The notes: generated from the letters alone by a model not told the origin. A DNA stretch of 7,191 nt from JAZNOL01 sp045580815 (GCA_045580815.1 JAZNOL010000096.1:1-7191), one strand, 5' to 3'. Shown: positions 1-6,730, counted from the stretch's first letter. Translations and numbers: made by a program.

Positions 1-5
1 CTTGG

Positions 6-57
6 CCTCCGACTTACCCTATGATTATATTATAACACAGTTATTTTAAAATAGCAA
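6..57 (-). promoter_or_regulatory. Probable leftward promoter and ribosome binding site of an off-window gene
   Basis: Read on the minus strand, TTGCTA (57-52) is followed after 17 bases by TATAAT (34-29), with a second overlapping TATAAT at 29-24. A GGAGG ribosome binding site then lies at 10-6. This is the usual order of -35, -10 and Shine-Dalgarno, so a leftward gene probably starts just beyond base 1. The -10 is consensus and the -35 matches 4 of 6 bases. The gene itself cannot be seen, so its identity is unknown. AT-rich DNA makes chance -10 matches common; the GGAGG raises the likelihood. Confidence 0.45.
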
Positions 58-170
58 CCAAAAATTTAAGCAAAAACCTATTTTTTTGTTTCCCGCTTAA
101 TATTTTTTTGCATTGCATATTTTTTTTAATTTTACCTAAACTAACTCTAAAATCTTATTGGAGCGATTGT

Positions 171-542
171 TTGATATATTCAGTAATTTTTCTTTTAGGT
201 GCGGCAGGATACAGTATGCTGGAAATATTATGGCGAGGTTACACGCATTGGACAATGATGCTTGCCGGCGGAACATGTTTTTGCGCCGTTTATTTTATAA
301 ACGAATATTATTCTTCCCTACCAATTATTATTCGATGTTTCTGTTGTGCCGGCGCAATAACAGCTGTTGAATTTGTTTTCGGCGTAGTAATAAACCTTGT
401 TCTTAAATGGAATATATGGGATTATTCCTCAATGCCGTTTAACGTTTTGGGACAAATTTGCCCTTTATATTCATTACTGTGGTTTGGTTTGAGCTTTGGA
501 TTGATATATCTTTGCGGATTTATAAATAAGCTGTATTTATAA
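171..542 (+). CDS. Small membrane protein, putative ABC-transporter type IV family (PF06541-like)
   Basis: This is a short, very hydrophobic protein of about 123 residues with four likely membrane segments (about 2-20, 28-45, 52-75 and 98-118). Family-like marks are E18-x2-WRG (21-23) followed by HWTM, E67 in a mid-membrane segment, WDYS (83-86), and N91-x2-GQI-C97. The family is common in Clostridia. Its name implies an ABC-transporter link, but no function has been shown and no ATPase gene is nearby. I chose TTG at 171 because GGAG (160-163) lies 7 bases upstream and because family members begin shortly before the E-x2-WRG motif. An in-frame TTG at 108 would add 21 residues but has no ribosome binding site. 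No clear promoter is visible upstream. The gene converges on ysxC. The family call is from motif memory, not a search. Confidence 0.72.
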   Translation: MIYSVIFLLGAAGYSMLEILWRGYTHWTMMLAGGTCFCAVYFINEYYSSLPIIIRCFCCAGAITAVEFVFGVVINLVLKWNIWDYSSMPFNVLGQICPLYSLLWFGLSFGLIYLCGFINKLYL

Positions 543-551
543 ATCCGCAAA
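511..551. repeat. Perfect 18-bp inverted repeat spanning the stop codon of the membrane-protein gene
   Basis: The arms TTTGCGGATTTATAAATA (511-528) and its exact complement (534-551) are separated by five bases. The left arm codes for the last residues of the membrane protein, and the stop codon (540-542) lies in the right arm. Neither strand shows a T-run right after the hairpin, so it is not a standard intrinsic terminator on its own. It could protect the 3' end of the mRNA or assist the next hairpin. Confidence 0.7.
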
Positions 552-560
552 ACACAAACG

Positions 561-599
561 AAAAACAGCAGAATCAACATTTTGAAATTCTGCTGTTTT
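561..599. terminator. Bidirectional rho-independent terminator between convergent genes
   Basis: A 13-bp perfect stem (562-574 with 587-599) encloses a 12-base loop. The core of the left arm is AACAGCAGAAT. The outer stem is an A-run on the left and a T-run on the right, so a U-tract follows the stem on both strands. It sits between the stop of the rightward membrane-protein gene (542) and the stop of leftward ysxC (612), where a shared terminator is expected. Confidence 0.75.
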
Positions 600-611
600 A
601 TACGTTTATAT

Positions 612-1208
612 TTATTTTTCAATACCGCACAGGTCGCATATAACTTCCCATGCATCCTCTGTGCCCTCGCCGTTTTCTGCAGAAAAGGAAATTAAAATAT
701 CCTCTCCTCCAAGTTGCAGAGTAGCTTCTATCAAATCCAGATTAGGATCAATATCTCGTTTACGGAGTTTATCAAGCTTTGTTGCTACAACAATCAGTCT
801 GCCTCCGTGACGGTTTCGTATCCAATTTGCCATCGAAACATCGTCAGCAGTCGGTTTGTGGCGTGCATCAACCAAAAGGAATGTCTGCACAAGCTGCTCA
901 CGGTTATTGAGATACTCCTCCATCATGTGTCCCCAACGCTGTTTTTCCTGTTTGGACACAGCCGCATAGCCGTAGCCCGGCAAATCCACAAAATGCAACG
1001 TGTCGTCAATGTTATAAAAATTAATCTGCGCAGTTTTCCCTGGTGTCGAGCTTGTTCTGGCAAGATTTTTGCGATTAAGCATTTTGTTGATAAATGAAGA
1101 TTTGCCCACGTTGGAACGTCCTGCCAACGCAATTTCGGGAATATTTTCTTTCGGATACTGTTTCGGTGACACAGCCGAAACAACTATTTTTGCATTATGA
1201 ATATTCAT
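612..1208 (-). CDS. ysxC: Ribosome biogenesis GTP-binding protein YsxC/EngB
   Basis: This is a 198-residue P-loop GTPase of the TrmE-Era-EngA-EngB family, the usual length for YsxC/EngB. The family acts in the cytoplasm in late assembly of the 50S ribosomal subunit and is essential in several Firmicutes. All GTPase motifs are intact: G1 GRSNVGKS (30-37), the TSSTPGKT switch I/G2 region (52-59), G3 DLPG followed by YGY (75-81), G4 TKLD (143-146) and G5 SAENG (176-180). The ATG is preceded by AAAGGTG, which overlaps the stop codon of the upstream radical SAM gene; only nine bases separate the two genes, so translation is probably coupled. It is the last gene of the plsX operon. In many Firmicutes this gene sits beside lon or clpX, so its location here is less usual. 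Confidence 0.97.
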   Translation of the reverse strand: MNIHNAKIVVSAVSPKQYPKENIPEIALAGRSNVGKSSFINKMLNRKNLARTSSTPGKTAQINFYNIDDTLHFVDLPGYGYAAVSKQEKQRWGHMMEEYLNNREQLVQTFLLVDARHKPTADDVSMANWIRNRHGGRLIVVATKLDKLRKRDIDPNLDLIEATLQLGGEDILISFSAENGEGTEDAWEVICDLCGIEK

Positions 1209-1217
1209 ACTTCACCT

Positions 1218-2186
1218 TTAAATTTGCTTGATAATAATATCTTTACCGAATTTTTCTTTAATATAAATCATGTTACAGCGCTTGTTCCCAATTGTTTTGG
1301 AAATCTCGCTTTTTTTCACTTCAACTGTGATTTGTGTTTCTTCAGATTCCATTGCAAGCATTTCAAGCTTTCTTCGTATAATGCGTGATTGCACAAGTTC
1401 ACCGAAAGCACTGTGATATGCCCCTGCTACAATACGTCCGTTTTCGCATATTGTATCAGTTGACTGGAGTCCCACACGCAGTATTTTTATTTCTGCTGCC
1501 TCAAAAATCTCAAAAATATCGGCACACAGACTCACATTTTCTTCCAAAGACAGAGGAATATAACTTCCTTCCTCATAAAGATTGCATAATTTTGTTCCGC
1601 CAAGCACCATTGTAGGATAAATACGTGTTGTATCAGCACCAAGACGCACTATTTCACGTGCTGTTTCCAAATCATTTTCCGGTGTTGACATATACAGACC
1701 TGTCATCATTTGCAGTCCCAGCTCAAAACCACGGCTTTTTATAAGTTCTGCGGCTTTTTGCGTATCTTTTAAAGTGTGACCTCTTTCGTTTGCCGAAAGC
1801 ACACCGTCATTTGATGACTGCATACCAAGTTCAATAGATTTAACCCCATAGCTTTCGAGTAAGTCAAGCACATTGTCATCAATATAATCAGGGCGGGTTG
1901 ATATACGTATGCTATCAATCTGCCCTCGCTTTATATATTCGTATCCTGCCGACAAAAGCTCTTTCTGGCGGCATATGGGTATACCGGTAAAGCTTCCGCC
2001 AAAAAATGCAAGCTGTACCGAAGCGTTTTTGTCAAAGGTTTTTAAATATTCGTCTGCCGTCTTTTTGACAAAATTGCTGTCTGCACCGTCATTTGTGCCG
2101 GTAATTGTTTTTTGGTTGCAAAAAACACAACTGTGCGGACAACCGCTGTGAGACACAAAAACCGGTATATTATAATGCTTTGACAT
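1218..2186 (-). CDS. Elp3-like radical SAM protein without an acetyltransferase domain
   Basis: This 322-residue radical S-adenosylmethionine enzyme has a CX3CX2C [4Fe-4S] motif at C16, C20 and C23 in the context GCPHSCVFCNQ. The SAM-binding FFGGSFTGI motif follows at 61-69. The mid-region contains ELGMQSSNDGVL, a later RGHT, and an IYP...GTKL stretch near 190-200; these resemble the radical SAM half of Elp3. The C-terminal GNAT domain of true Elp3 is absent, and the cysteine spacing is shorter than Elp3's. Elp3 modifies tRNA wobble uridine, but the role of these short clostridial homologues is not established, so I give no substrate. Such genes commonly follow rnc in Clostridia. It lies 25 bases downstream of rnc; AAGAG upstream of the ATG is a weak ribosome binding site. 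Confidence 0.88.
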   Translation of the reverse strand: MSKHYNIPVFVSHSGCPHSCVFCNQKTITGTNDGADSNFVKKTADEYLKTFDKNASVQLAFFGGSFTGIPICRQKELLSAGYEYIKRGQIDSIRISTRPDYIDDNVLDLLESYGVKSIELGMQSSNDGVLSANERGHTLKDTQKAAELIKSRGFELGLQMMTGLYMSTPENDLETAREIVRLGADTTRIYPTMVLGGTKLCNLYEEGSYIPLSLEENVSLCADIFEIFEAAEIKILRVGLQSTDTICENGRIVAGAYHSAFGELVQSRIIRRKLEMLAMESEETQITVEVKKSEISKTIGNKRCNMIYIKEKFGKDIIIKQI

Positions 2187-2211
2187 TTATTTTTCTCTTT
2201 TCACGCAAAAA

Positions 2212-2889
2212 TTATTGGAAACATTCGGTTTCGGCCAATTTAACAATTGCCGCTTTTGCCGCATTCTGTTCGGCGTGTTTTTTACTGCGTCCCGAACCTT
2301 CTCCCATAACCTTTCCATTTATAAAAACTTTTACTTCATAAGTTTTATTATGATCCGGACCACTTTCACCCACAGTTCGGTACTGTATTGGTGCTTTGTC
2401 TCTTTTTTGTATAATTTCCTGCAAAGTTGTTTTATAATCCTTCGAATCGTGATGTTTTACACTTTGCTTGATTTTTTCTTCAATAAGCGGCAAAAGAATT
2501 TTTCTTACTGTTTCCAGGTCAGAATCAAGATAAACTGCCGCTATCATTGCCTCGAAAGCATCTGAAAGCGTTGAAGGGCGGTTTCTGCCAATTTCATTAT
2601 CCTCGCCTTTTCCGAGTTTAAGCACATCGCCCAGGTTTATTTCCCTTGCCAGATCAAAAAGGCTGTCTTCACACACAACATCTGCTCTTATTTTGCTCAA
2701 ATCGCCTTCCCGAAGATCAGGACAGTTGGTGTATATATATTCGCTTACAATAAGCCCTAAAATGCTGTCACCCAAAAACTCAAGACGCTGATTGCTCATA
2801 AGCCCGGAGCTACGGTGTTCATTTGCATACGATGTATGTGTGCGGGCAAGCTCATAAAGTGCCTTTTTTTTAAACTTATATTCTAACAT
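2212..2889 (-). CDS. rnc: Ribonuclease III
   Basis: This double-strand-specific endoribonuclease processes rRNA precursors and structured mRNAs in the cytoplasm. Numbered from the ATG at 2889 it has 225 residues, a normal length. The nuclease signature NQRLEFLGDS is at 33-42, with catalytic E37 and D41. The second acidic pair is D110 and E113 in DAFEA. A C-terminal double-stranded RNA-binding domain covers about 151-220, ending in a GSGRSKKHAEQNAA-type helix. AAGGTG (2895-2900) lies 5 bases before the ATG, but only 2 bases before an in-frame TTG at 2892 that would add one residue, so the ATG is preferred. It follows acpP by 14 bases. The acpP-rnc pairing is conserved across many bacteria. Confidence 0.97.
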   Translation of the reverse strand: MLEYKFKKKALYELARTHTSYANEHRSSGLMSNQRLEFLGDSILGLIVSEYIYTNCPDLREGDLSKIRADVVCEDSLFDLAREINLGDVLKLGKGEDNEIGRNRPSTLSDAFEAMIAAVYLDSDLETVRKILLPLIEEKIKQSVKHHDSKDYKTTLQEIIQKRDKAPIQYRTVGESGPDHNKTYEVKVFINGKVMGEGSGRSKKHAEQNAAKAAIVKLAETECFQ

Positions 2890-2903
2890 CAAATCACCTT
2901 AAA

Positions 2904-3134
2904 TTACTGTTCGGTGTGTTCTTCGATATATTTTACCGCATCGCCTACAGTTTTTATTTTATCGGTATCTTCGTCTGAAATTTCGATACCGAATTCTTCT
3001 TCCATTGCAATAACAAACTCAACTAAATCAAGTGAGTCTGCACCGAGATCTTCTTTAAAAGACATATTTACATCAATATCATCAATATTTGTTGCAAGCT
3101 GATCTGCAATAATTTCTTTAACTTTTTCTAACAT
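2904..3134 (-). CDS. acpP: Acyl carrier protein
   Basis: This acidic 76-residue protein carries growing fatty acyl chains as thioesters on 4'-phosphopantetheine. The attachment serine is S34 in GADSLDLVE, the classic helix II site. Its length and acidic C-terminus (VKYIEEHTEQ) are typical of the primary fatty-acid ACP. The ribosome binding site is AAAGGGA, eight bases before the ATG. It is the second gene of the operon, 47 bases downstream of plsX, whose product uses acyl-ACP as substrate. No fabH, fabD or fabG is present in the window, so the rest of the fatty-acid genes must be elsewhere. Confidence 0.97.
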   Translation of the reverse strand: MLEKVKEIIADQLATNIDDIDVNMSFKEDLGADSLDLVEFVIAMEEEFGIEISDEDTDKIKTVGDAVKYIEEHTEQ

Positions 3135-3181
3135 AATTCTATTCCCTTTCTTATTTAATTGTTTGTCACGGTATAACCGAC

Positions 3182-4204
3182 TTACTCATCCTCGCCCGCA
3201 GTTTTTGTTTCGGTTACGTTTTTTTCAAGACATGCTTTTATTTTCTCCAAAAGGCCGCCTTCTGAAGCCTTTTTCGCCTGTTTTATTGCATTGTAAAAAG
3301 CATAAGCATCAGAACTACCGTGCGCCTTGATTACAACACCGTCAACTCCCATAAGCGAAGCTCCGCCATACTGTTTATAATCAAATCTTCCTTTAAATTT
3401 TTTCATATCACCTTTAAGCACAAGTGCCGCCAGCTTTGTCACAAAATTTTTATACAGCATTTCTTTTATACTTAAAAAGAAGAATTTTGCCGTTCCTTCA
3501 ATAAGTTTAAGTATAACGTTACCCGTAAATCCATCAGTAACAAGCACATCTGCCTTTGAATCAAGTATGTATCTTGGCTCGACATTACCCACAAAATTTA
3601 CCGGTGCATCCTCAAGCATTGTGTATACTTCCTGAACAAGAGGTGTTCCTTTGTGAGTTTCGGCACCTATGTTGATAAGACCTACACGAGGATTTTCTAT
3701 ATCATGCACACTCTGCATATAATACGAACCCATAACTGCAAAATCATACAGATTTTCCGGTTTGCACACAGCATTGGCACCCGAATCCAAAAGCAACGCC
3801 GGTCCTTTTGCCGTAGGAATAACCGGTGCAAGTGCCGGACGTGACACTCCACGAATGCGTTTAAGTGTAAATATCGAAGCCGCAACCAGCGCACCTGTAT
3901 TACCCGACGATACAAACGCATCGCCTTTGCCCTCTTTAAGCAGTTTAAGTCCCACAACCATTGAAGAATCCTTTTTTCTTCTTGCAGCGGTAACAGGCTC
4001 GTCCTCGTTTTCTATAACTTCACTGCAATTTACAACAGATATACGACTTTTGTCACCGTCTATTTTCTCAAGTTCAGCATTTATCTCGTCTTCACGACCG
4101 CAAAGTACAACATCAATGCCAAGCTCCTGAGATGCCATAACGGCGCCTTTAACCTGCTGCATAGGAGCGTTATCTCCGCCCATTGCGTCTGCAATTATTC
4201 TCAC
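3182..4204 (-). CDS. plsX: Phosphate acyltransferase PlsX
   Basis: PlsX converts acyl-ACP and phosphate to acyl-phosphate, the donor used by membrane-bound PlsY to acylate glycerol-3-phosphate. It is a peripheral protein at the membrane and begins phospholipid synthesis in Gram-positive bacteria. The 340-residue length is typical. The family N-terminus is visible as ADAMGGDNAP (5-14), followed by the SSGNTGALVAAS stretch and a LLDSGANA motif. The start codon is GTG at 4204, with GAGAAGGTG at 4218-4210 and a seven-base spacer from AAGG. It is the first gene of the leftward operon, with a strong promoter directly upstream. The charged tail AGEDE lies outside the conserved domain. Confidence 0.97.
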   Translation of the reverse strand: MRIIADAMGGDNAPMQQVKGAVMASQELGIDVVLCGREDEINAELEKIDGDKSRISVVNCSEVIENEDEPVTAARRKKDSSMVVGLKLLKEGKGDAFVSSGNTGALVAASIFTLKRIRGVSRPALAPVIPTAKGPALLLDSGANAVCKPENLYDFAVMGSYYMQSVHDIENPRVGLINIGAETHKGTPLVQEVYTMLEDAPVNFVGNVEPRYILDSKADVLVTDGFTGNVILKLIEGTAKFFFLSIKEMLYKNFVTKLAALVLKGDMKKFKGRFDYKQYGGASLMGVDGVVIKAHGSSDAYAFYNAIKQAKKASEGGLLEKIKACLEKNVTETKTAGEDE

Positions 4205-4233
4205 TTTAACACCTTCTCAATAGATATTCGCAG

Positions 4234-4249
4234 TATAGTACAAACTATA
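4234..4249. promoter_or_regulatory. Palindrome over the plsX transcription start; possible operator
   Basis: TATAGT and ACTATA form a perfect 6-bp inverted repeat around ACAA. On the minus strand it begins at the last base of the plsX -10 box and covers the expected transcription start, a classic repressor position. Lipid genes in Gram-positives are often repressed at such sites (FapR in Bacillus). The sequence only partly resembles the FapR consensus: GTACTA is present on one side. A short AT-rich palindrome can arise by chance. Confidence 0.35.
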
Positions 4250-4278
4250 TTATATTCAAAAATCAGTCTTTATGTCAA
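4249..4278 (-). promoter_or_regulatory. Sigma-A promoter of the plsX operon
   Basis: On the minus strand, TTGACA (4278-4273) and TATAAT (4254-4249) are both perfect consensus hexamers, separated by 18 bases. The predicted start is near 4242, giving a leader of about 38 bases before the GTG of plsX. This is one of the two strongest promoters in the window and probably drives all five genes down to ysxC. Confidence 0.88.
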
Positions 4279-4449
4279 TAAGTTTCTTGCTTTTTTGTGA
4301 ACTTTCAACAAATATATACAATATATTCTGTGCTTTTTGTTATTATATTCACTCATTAAACAGGCTTTATCCGGCAATAAATTCAGGTTTTTCCTAATTC
4401 TTAATTTGTTAAAAATTGATATGTTTTTTGTTTTCCTCTATCATTTCTA
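4279..4449. other. AT-rich intergenic stretch between the two divergent promoters
   Basis: No gene is visible here. The stretch is very AT-rich with many T-runs. It contains a 7-3-7 inverted repeat, AATATAT at 4311-4317 with its complement at 4321-4327, about 33 bases upstream of the plsX -35 box. In DNA of this composition such a palindrome has little weight. The T-rich DNA could act as upstream promoter elements for either operon. Confidence 0.5.
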
Positions 4450-4478
4450 TTGACATAACCGTTTTTTTATGATAATAT
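4450..4478 (+). promoter_or_regulatory. Sigma-A promoter of the queT operon
   Basis: TTGACA (4450-4455) is followed after exactly 17 bases by TAATAT (4473-4478), one base off consensus. The predicted transcription start near 4485 leaves about 60 bases before the queT ATG. That is just enough to contain the preQ1 aptamer and the ribosome binding site. Confidence 0.87.
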
Positions 4479-4495
4479 TTAAAGGATTTGAATAA

Positions 4496-4536
4496 TGTCA
4501 GTCGCAATTACCTGACAATAAACAAAACACGAAAGG
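4496..4536 (+). ncRNA. preQ1 class I riboswitch controlling queT translation
   Basis: Stem P1 is formed by TGTCAG (4496-4501) and CTGACA (4512-4517). The ten-base loop begins TCGCA and ends TAC, very like the loop of the Thermoanaerobacter tengcongensis class I aptamer. An A-rich tail with ACAAAACA follows (4518-4529), as in that aptamer. CGA at 4530-4532 can pair with TCG of the loop (4502-4504) to make the H-type pseudoknot, leaving C4505 as the probable ligand-pairing cytosine. The pseudoknot strand runs directly into the ribosome binding site AAAGG (4532-4536), so preQ1 binding should hide it and block translation. There is no room for a terminator. The downstream gene is a queuosine-precursor transporter, the expected target. 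Structure and homology are read by eye. Confidence 0.85.
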
Positions 4537-4545
4537 CTGAATTTT

Positions 4546-5031
4546 ATGAAAAACTCAAACACCAAAAACCTTGCCGCCGCTGCAATGACAGCCTGTCTGT
4601 ACATTGTTTTAACCCAAATTCCCGGACTTTCAGCTTTATCTTACGGTCCTATACAGTTCCGTGTTGCTGAAGCACTGTGTGCATTGCCGCTTTTGACACC
4701 TTGGGCAATCGTAGGGCTTAGCGTCGGCTGTTTTATCAGCAACCTTTTCAGCCCTATGGTTTTTGATATTATATTTGGCACAGCAGCAACGCTTATAGGT
4801 GCAGTTTTAACGTATGCACTTCGCAAACACAAGTTCATCGCCTTGCTTATGCCCGCAATATCAAACGGGCTTATAATCGGATTTGAGCTTTGTCTTTTCT
4901 GGGCAGAAAGCGAGTTTACCTTAATGCTGTTTGCAACAAACGCAATAACCGTGGCACTTGGCGAAATTGTTGTATGCTATGCTCTTGGTCTGCCGCTTGC
5001 AAAAACTTTAGAAAAATATAAAGTACTTTAA
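4546..5031 (+). CDS. queT: QueT family queuosine-precursor transporter (ECF substrate-binding component)
   Basis: This 161-residue integral membrane protein has about five to six hydrophobic segments (near 8-25, 45-66, 72-92, 96-118 and 125-151). QueT proteins are thought to be S-components of energy-coupling factor transporters that import a queuosine precursor such as preQ1 for tRNA wobble modification. Family marks are GPIQFRVAEAL (34-44), NLFSP (66-70), DIIFGTAATL (74-83), and a conserved GE (139-140) in the last segment. The length is typical. AAAGG lies nine bases before the ATG. The preQ1 riboswitch immediately upstream independently supports the substrate. No ECF energizing module is in the window, so it probably shares one encoded elsewhere. 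The next gene begins 21 bases after the stop. Confidence 0.93.
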   Translation: MKNSNTKNLAAAAMTACLYIVLTQIPGLSALSYGPIQFRVAEALCALPLLTPWAIVGLSVGCFISNLFSPMVFDIIFGTAATLIGAVLTYALRKHKFIALLMPAISNGLIIGFELCLFWAESEFTLMLFATNAITVALGEIVVCYALGLPLAKTLEKYKVL

Positions 5032-5052
5032 TTCTTACGGAGGCATTAGTCT

Positions 5053-6711
5053 ATGCGAATTTTTGACGAACATATTATCAGAAAAACCCGCTGTCTTGAC
5101 GGTCTTTGGGCTTTATCTGTACCGGGAAAAGGCGAATTTAAAATGCCTGTTCCCGGCGTATGGGAAACAAACATCAATTTATCCAACTACCGCGGCAAAG
5201 GCACCTACACAAAGGATATTATCGTCCCCGAAACCAGCAATATCCGCCTTGTTTTTGACGGTGTAAGTCATACTGCCGATGTCTTTTTTGACGGCACATT
5301 TGTAAAGCATCACTATAATGCTTTTACTCCTTTTGATACAATTTTAAAAAATATACCTGCCGGTGAGCATAAAATCACCGTAGAGGTTGATAACTCTTTT
5401 TCTGAGGCATCGGCACTTCACAAATCCAACGATTATTATTCTTACGGTGGAATTACACGTCCGGCATCATTTGAAATCGTACCGGATGTATATATAAAAA
5501 ATGTAAGATTCACTCCTTTTTTCAAAAACGGAAACTGGGGTGCAAACATAACAGTAACACTTGAAAATCTGTCTGACTATGCACTTTTCCGCAATCTTAA
5601 AATACGCATTGCAGACTTTACACTTTGTGAAAATAATATTACTGTTGACGGTGGAAGCATAAAGCAAATAGATTTCGAAAAAGAGTTTGACAATATAATC
5701 CCATGGTCAGACAAAAATCCTAACCTCTACTATTTAAATGCAGAATTATATGACGGTGATGTTGCTGTTGACGACCTTATTGACCGGGTTGGTTTCCGTA
5801 GCATTGAAGTAAAAAACAGCAAAATCTATATTAACGGTGAAGCTGTATTTTTAAAGGGATTTAACCGCCACGAGGACTATGCAGAGCTTGGCTGTGCCAT
5901 TCCGCTGCAGCTTATGGCAAACGATATATGGCTTATGCTTGATATGGGTGCAAACGCTGTACGCACCTGTCACTATCCAAATGACACCCGTTTTATAGAC
6001 CTTTGCGACGAAAATGGCATTTTTGTATGGGAAGAAAACCACGCACGCGGACTTAATATTTACGATATGCAAAACCCTAATTTTGAGTCTCAGTGCAAAG
6101 ACTGTATTGACGAAATGCTCGATGCTCATTATAACCATCCGTCCATTGTAATATGGGGTATTTTGAACGAATGTGCTTCGGAAATTCCTGAAGCAAGAGG
6201 AATGTACGAACGTCAGTTTAAACAGCTTCGCACTCTTGACAAATCACGTCCGCTCACTTTTGCATCATGCAAATATTTTGATGACCTATGTCTTGATTTG
6301 CCGGATGTGGTTTCATACAACCTCTATTACGGATGGTATTACGATGACGACGTTGAAGAGAGACTCGAAAAGCATCTTGAGTTTATAAGCACTCACGGTG
6401 GCAATGACAAACCACTTATACTCAGTGAGTTTGGAGGTGCGGCAATGTACGGATTTCGTGATGTTTCACGCCGCAAATGGAGTGAGGAACGTCAGTGTGA
6501 TATTCTGGATCGTTGCCTTGACGTGTATATGAACTGCGATGCAATAGTCGGCACATTTATATGGCAGTTTGCCGATTGCCGCGTAACTGAGGAAGGCGAA
6601 TGGTTTATGACCCGCGCAAATATGCGAAACAACAAAGGTATTGTTGATATGTACCGTCATCCCAAGCTTTCCTACGAAACAGTAAAACGTCACTACAAAA
6701 ACAAAAAATAA
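5053..6711 (+). CDS. Glycoside hydrolase family 2, probable beta-glucuronidase (UidA/GusA-like)
   Basis: This 552-residue GH2 enzyme has an N-terminal sugar-binding beta-sandwich (about 10-150), an immunoglobulin-like domain (about 155-252) and a TIM-barrel catalytic domain (about 255-550). The acid/base is E373 in ILNECAS and the nucleophile is E459 in LSEFGG. FLKGFNRHED (266-275) is a GH2 signature. Two features point to glucuronides: NLYYGWY (423-429) matches the E. coli stretch with Tyr468 and Tyr472, and N526-N-K528 matches the N-x-K motif that grips the substrate carboxylate. The region after HARGL is short, so the active-site loop of gut enzymes such as E. coli UidA is missing. There is no signal peptide, so it acts in the cytoplasm on imported glucuronides. 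GGAGG (5039-5043) lies nine bases before the ATG. It appears to share the queT promoter. A galacturonide substrate is the main alternative. Confidence 0.9.
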   Translation: MRIFDEHIIRKTRCLDGLWALSVPGKGEFKMPVPGVWETNINLSNYRGKGTYTKDIIVPETSNIRLVFDGVSHTADVFFDGTFVKHHYNAFTPFDTILKNIPAGEHKITVEVDNSFSEASALHKSNDYYSYGGITRPASFEIVPDVYIKNVRFTPFFKNGNWGANITVTLENLSDYALFRNLKIRIADFTLCENNITVDGGSIKQIDFEKEFDNIIPWSDKNPNLYYLNAELYDGDVAVDDLIDRVGFRSIEVKNSKIYINGEAVFLKGFNRHEDYAELGCAIPLQLMANDIWLMLDMGANAVRTCHYPNDTRFIDLCDENGIFVWEENHARGLNIYDMQNPNFESQCKDCIDEMLDAHYNHPSIVIWGILNECASEIPEARGMYERQFKQLRTLDKSRPLTFASCKYFDDLCLDLPDVVSYNLYYGWYYDDDVEERLEKHLEFISTHGGNDKPLILSEFGGAAMYGFRDVSRRKWSEERQCDILDRCLDVYMNCDAIVGTFIWQFADCRVTEEGEWFMTRANMRNNKGIVDMYRHPKLSYETVKRHYKNKK

Positions 6712-6730
6712 AACATTATCGGAGGTCGAA

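Noticed and set aside
108..170. Upstream TTG start that would add 21 residues to the membrane protein
   Set aside because: It has no ribosome binding site, whereas TTG at 171 has GGAG seven bases before it and gives the family's usual N-terminus.
714..1097. Rightward 127-codon frame opposite ysxC
   Set aside because: It is antisense to an intact GTPase gene with every G motif; the translation resembles no protein family.
2890..2892. TTG one codon before the rnc ATG
   Set aside because: It lies only two bases from AAGGTG, too close for normal initiation; the ATG at 2889 is better spaced.
3135..3181. Weak hairpin between plsX and acpP (CGGT/ACCG) as an attenuator
   Set aside because: It has only four base pairs and no U-tract, so there is no support for termination.
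4234..4249. Calling the plsX palindrome a FapR box
   Set aside because: Only one half resembles the Bacillus FapR consensus and no FapR gene is visible, so only a generic operator is suggested.
4485..4545. preQ1 class II riboswitch in the queT leader
   Set aside because: The leader is too short and has the single small stem, TCGCA loop and A-rich tail of class I instead.
4488..4670. Sixty-codon open frame overlapping the queT leader and start
   Set aside because: It runs through the riboswitch and reads queT in another frame, with no family resemblance.
5467..6138. Minus-strand open frames inside the glucuronidase gene
   Set aside because: They are antisense to a well-supported GH2 coding region, lack ribosome binding sites, and have low-complexity, unrecognisable products.
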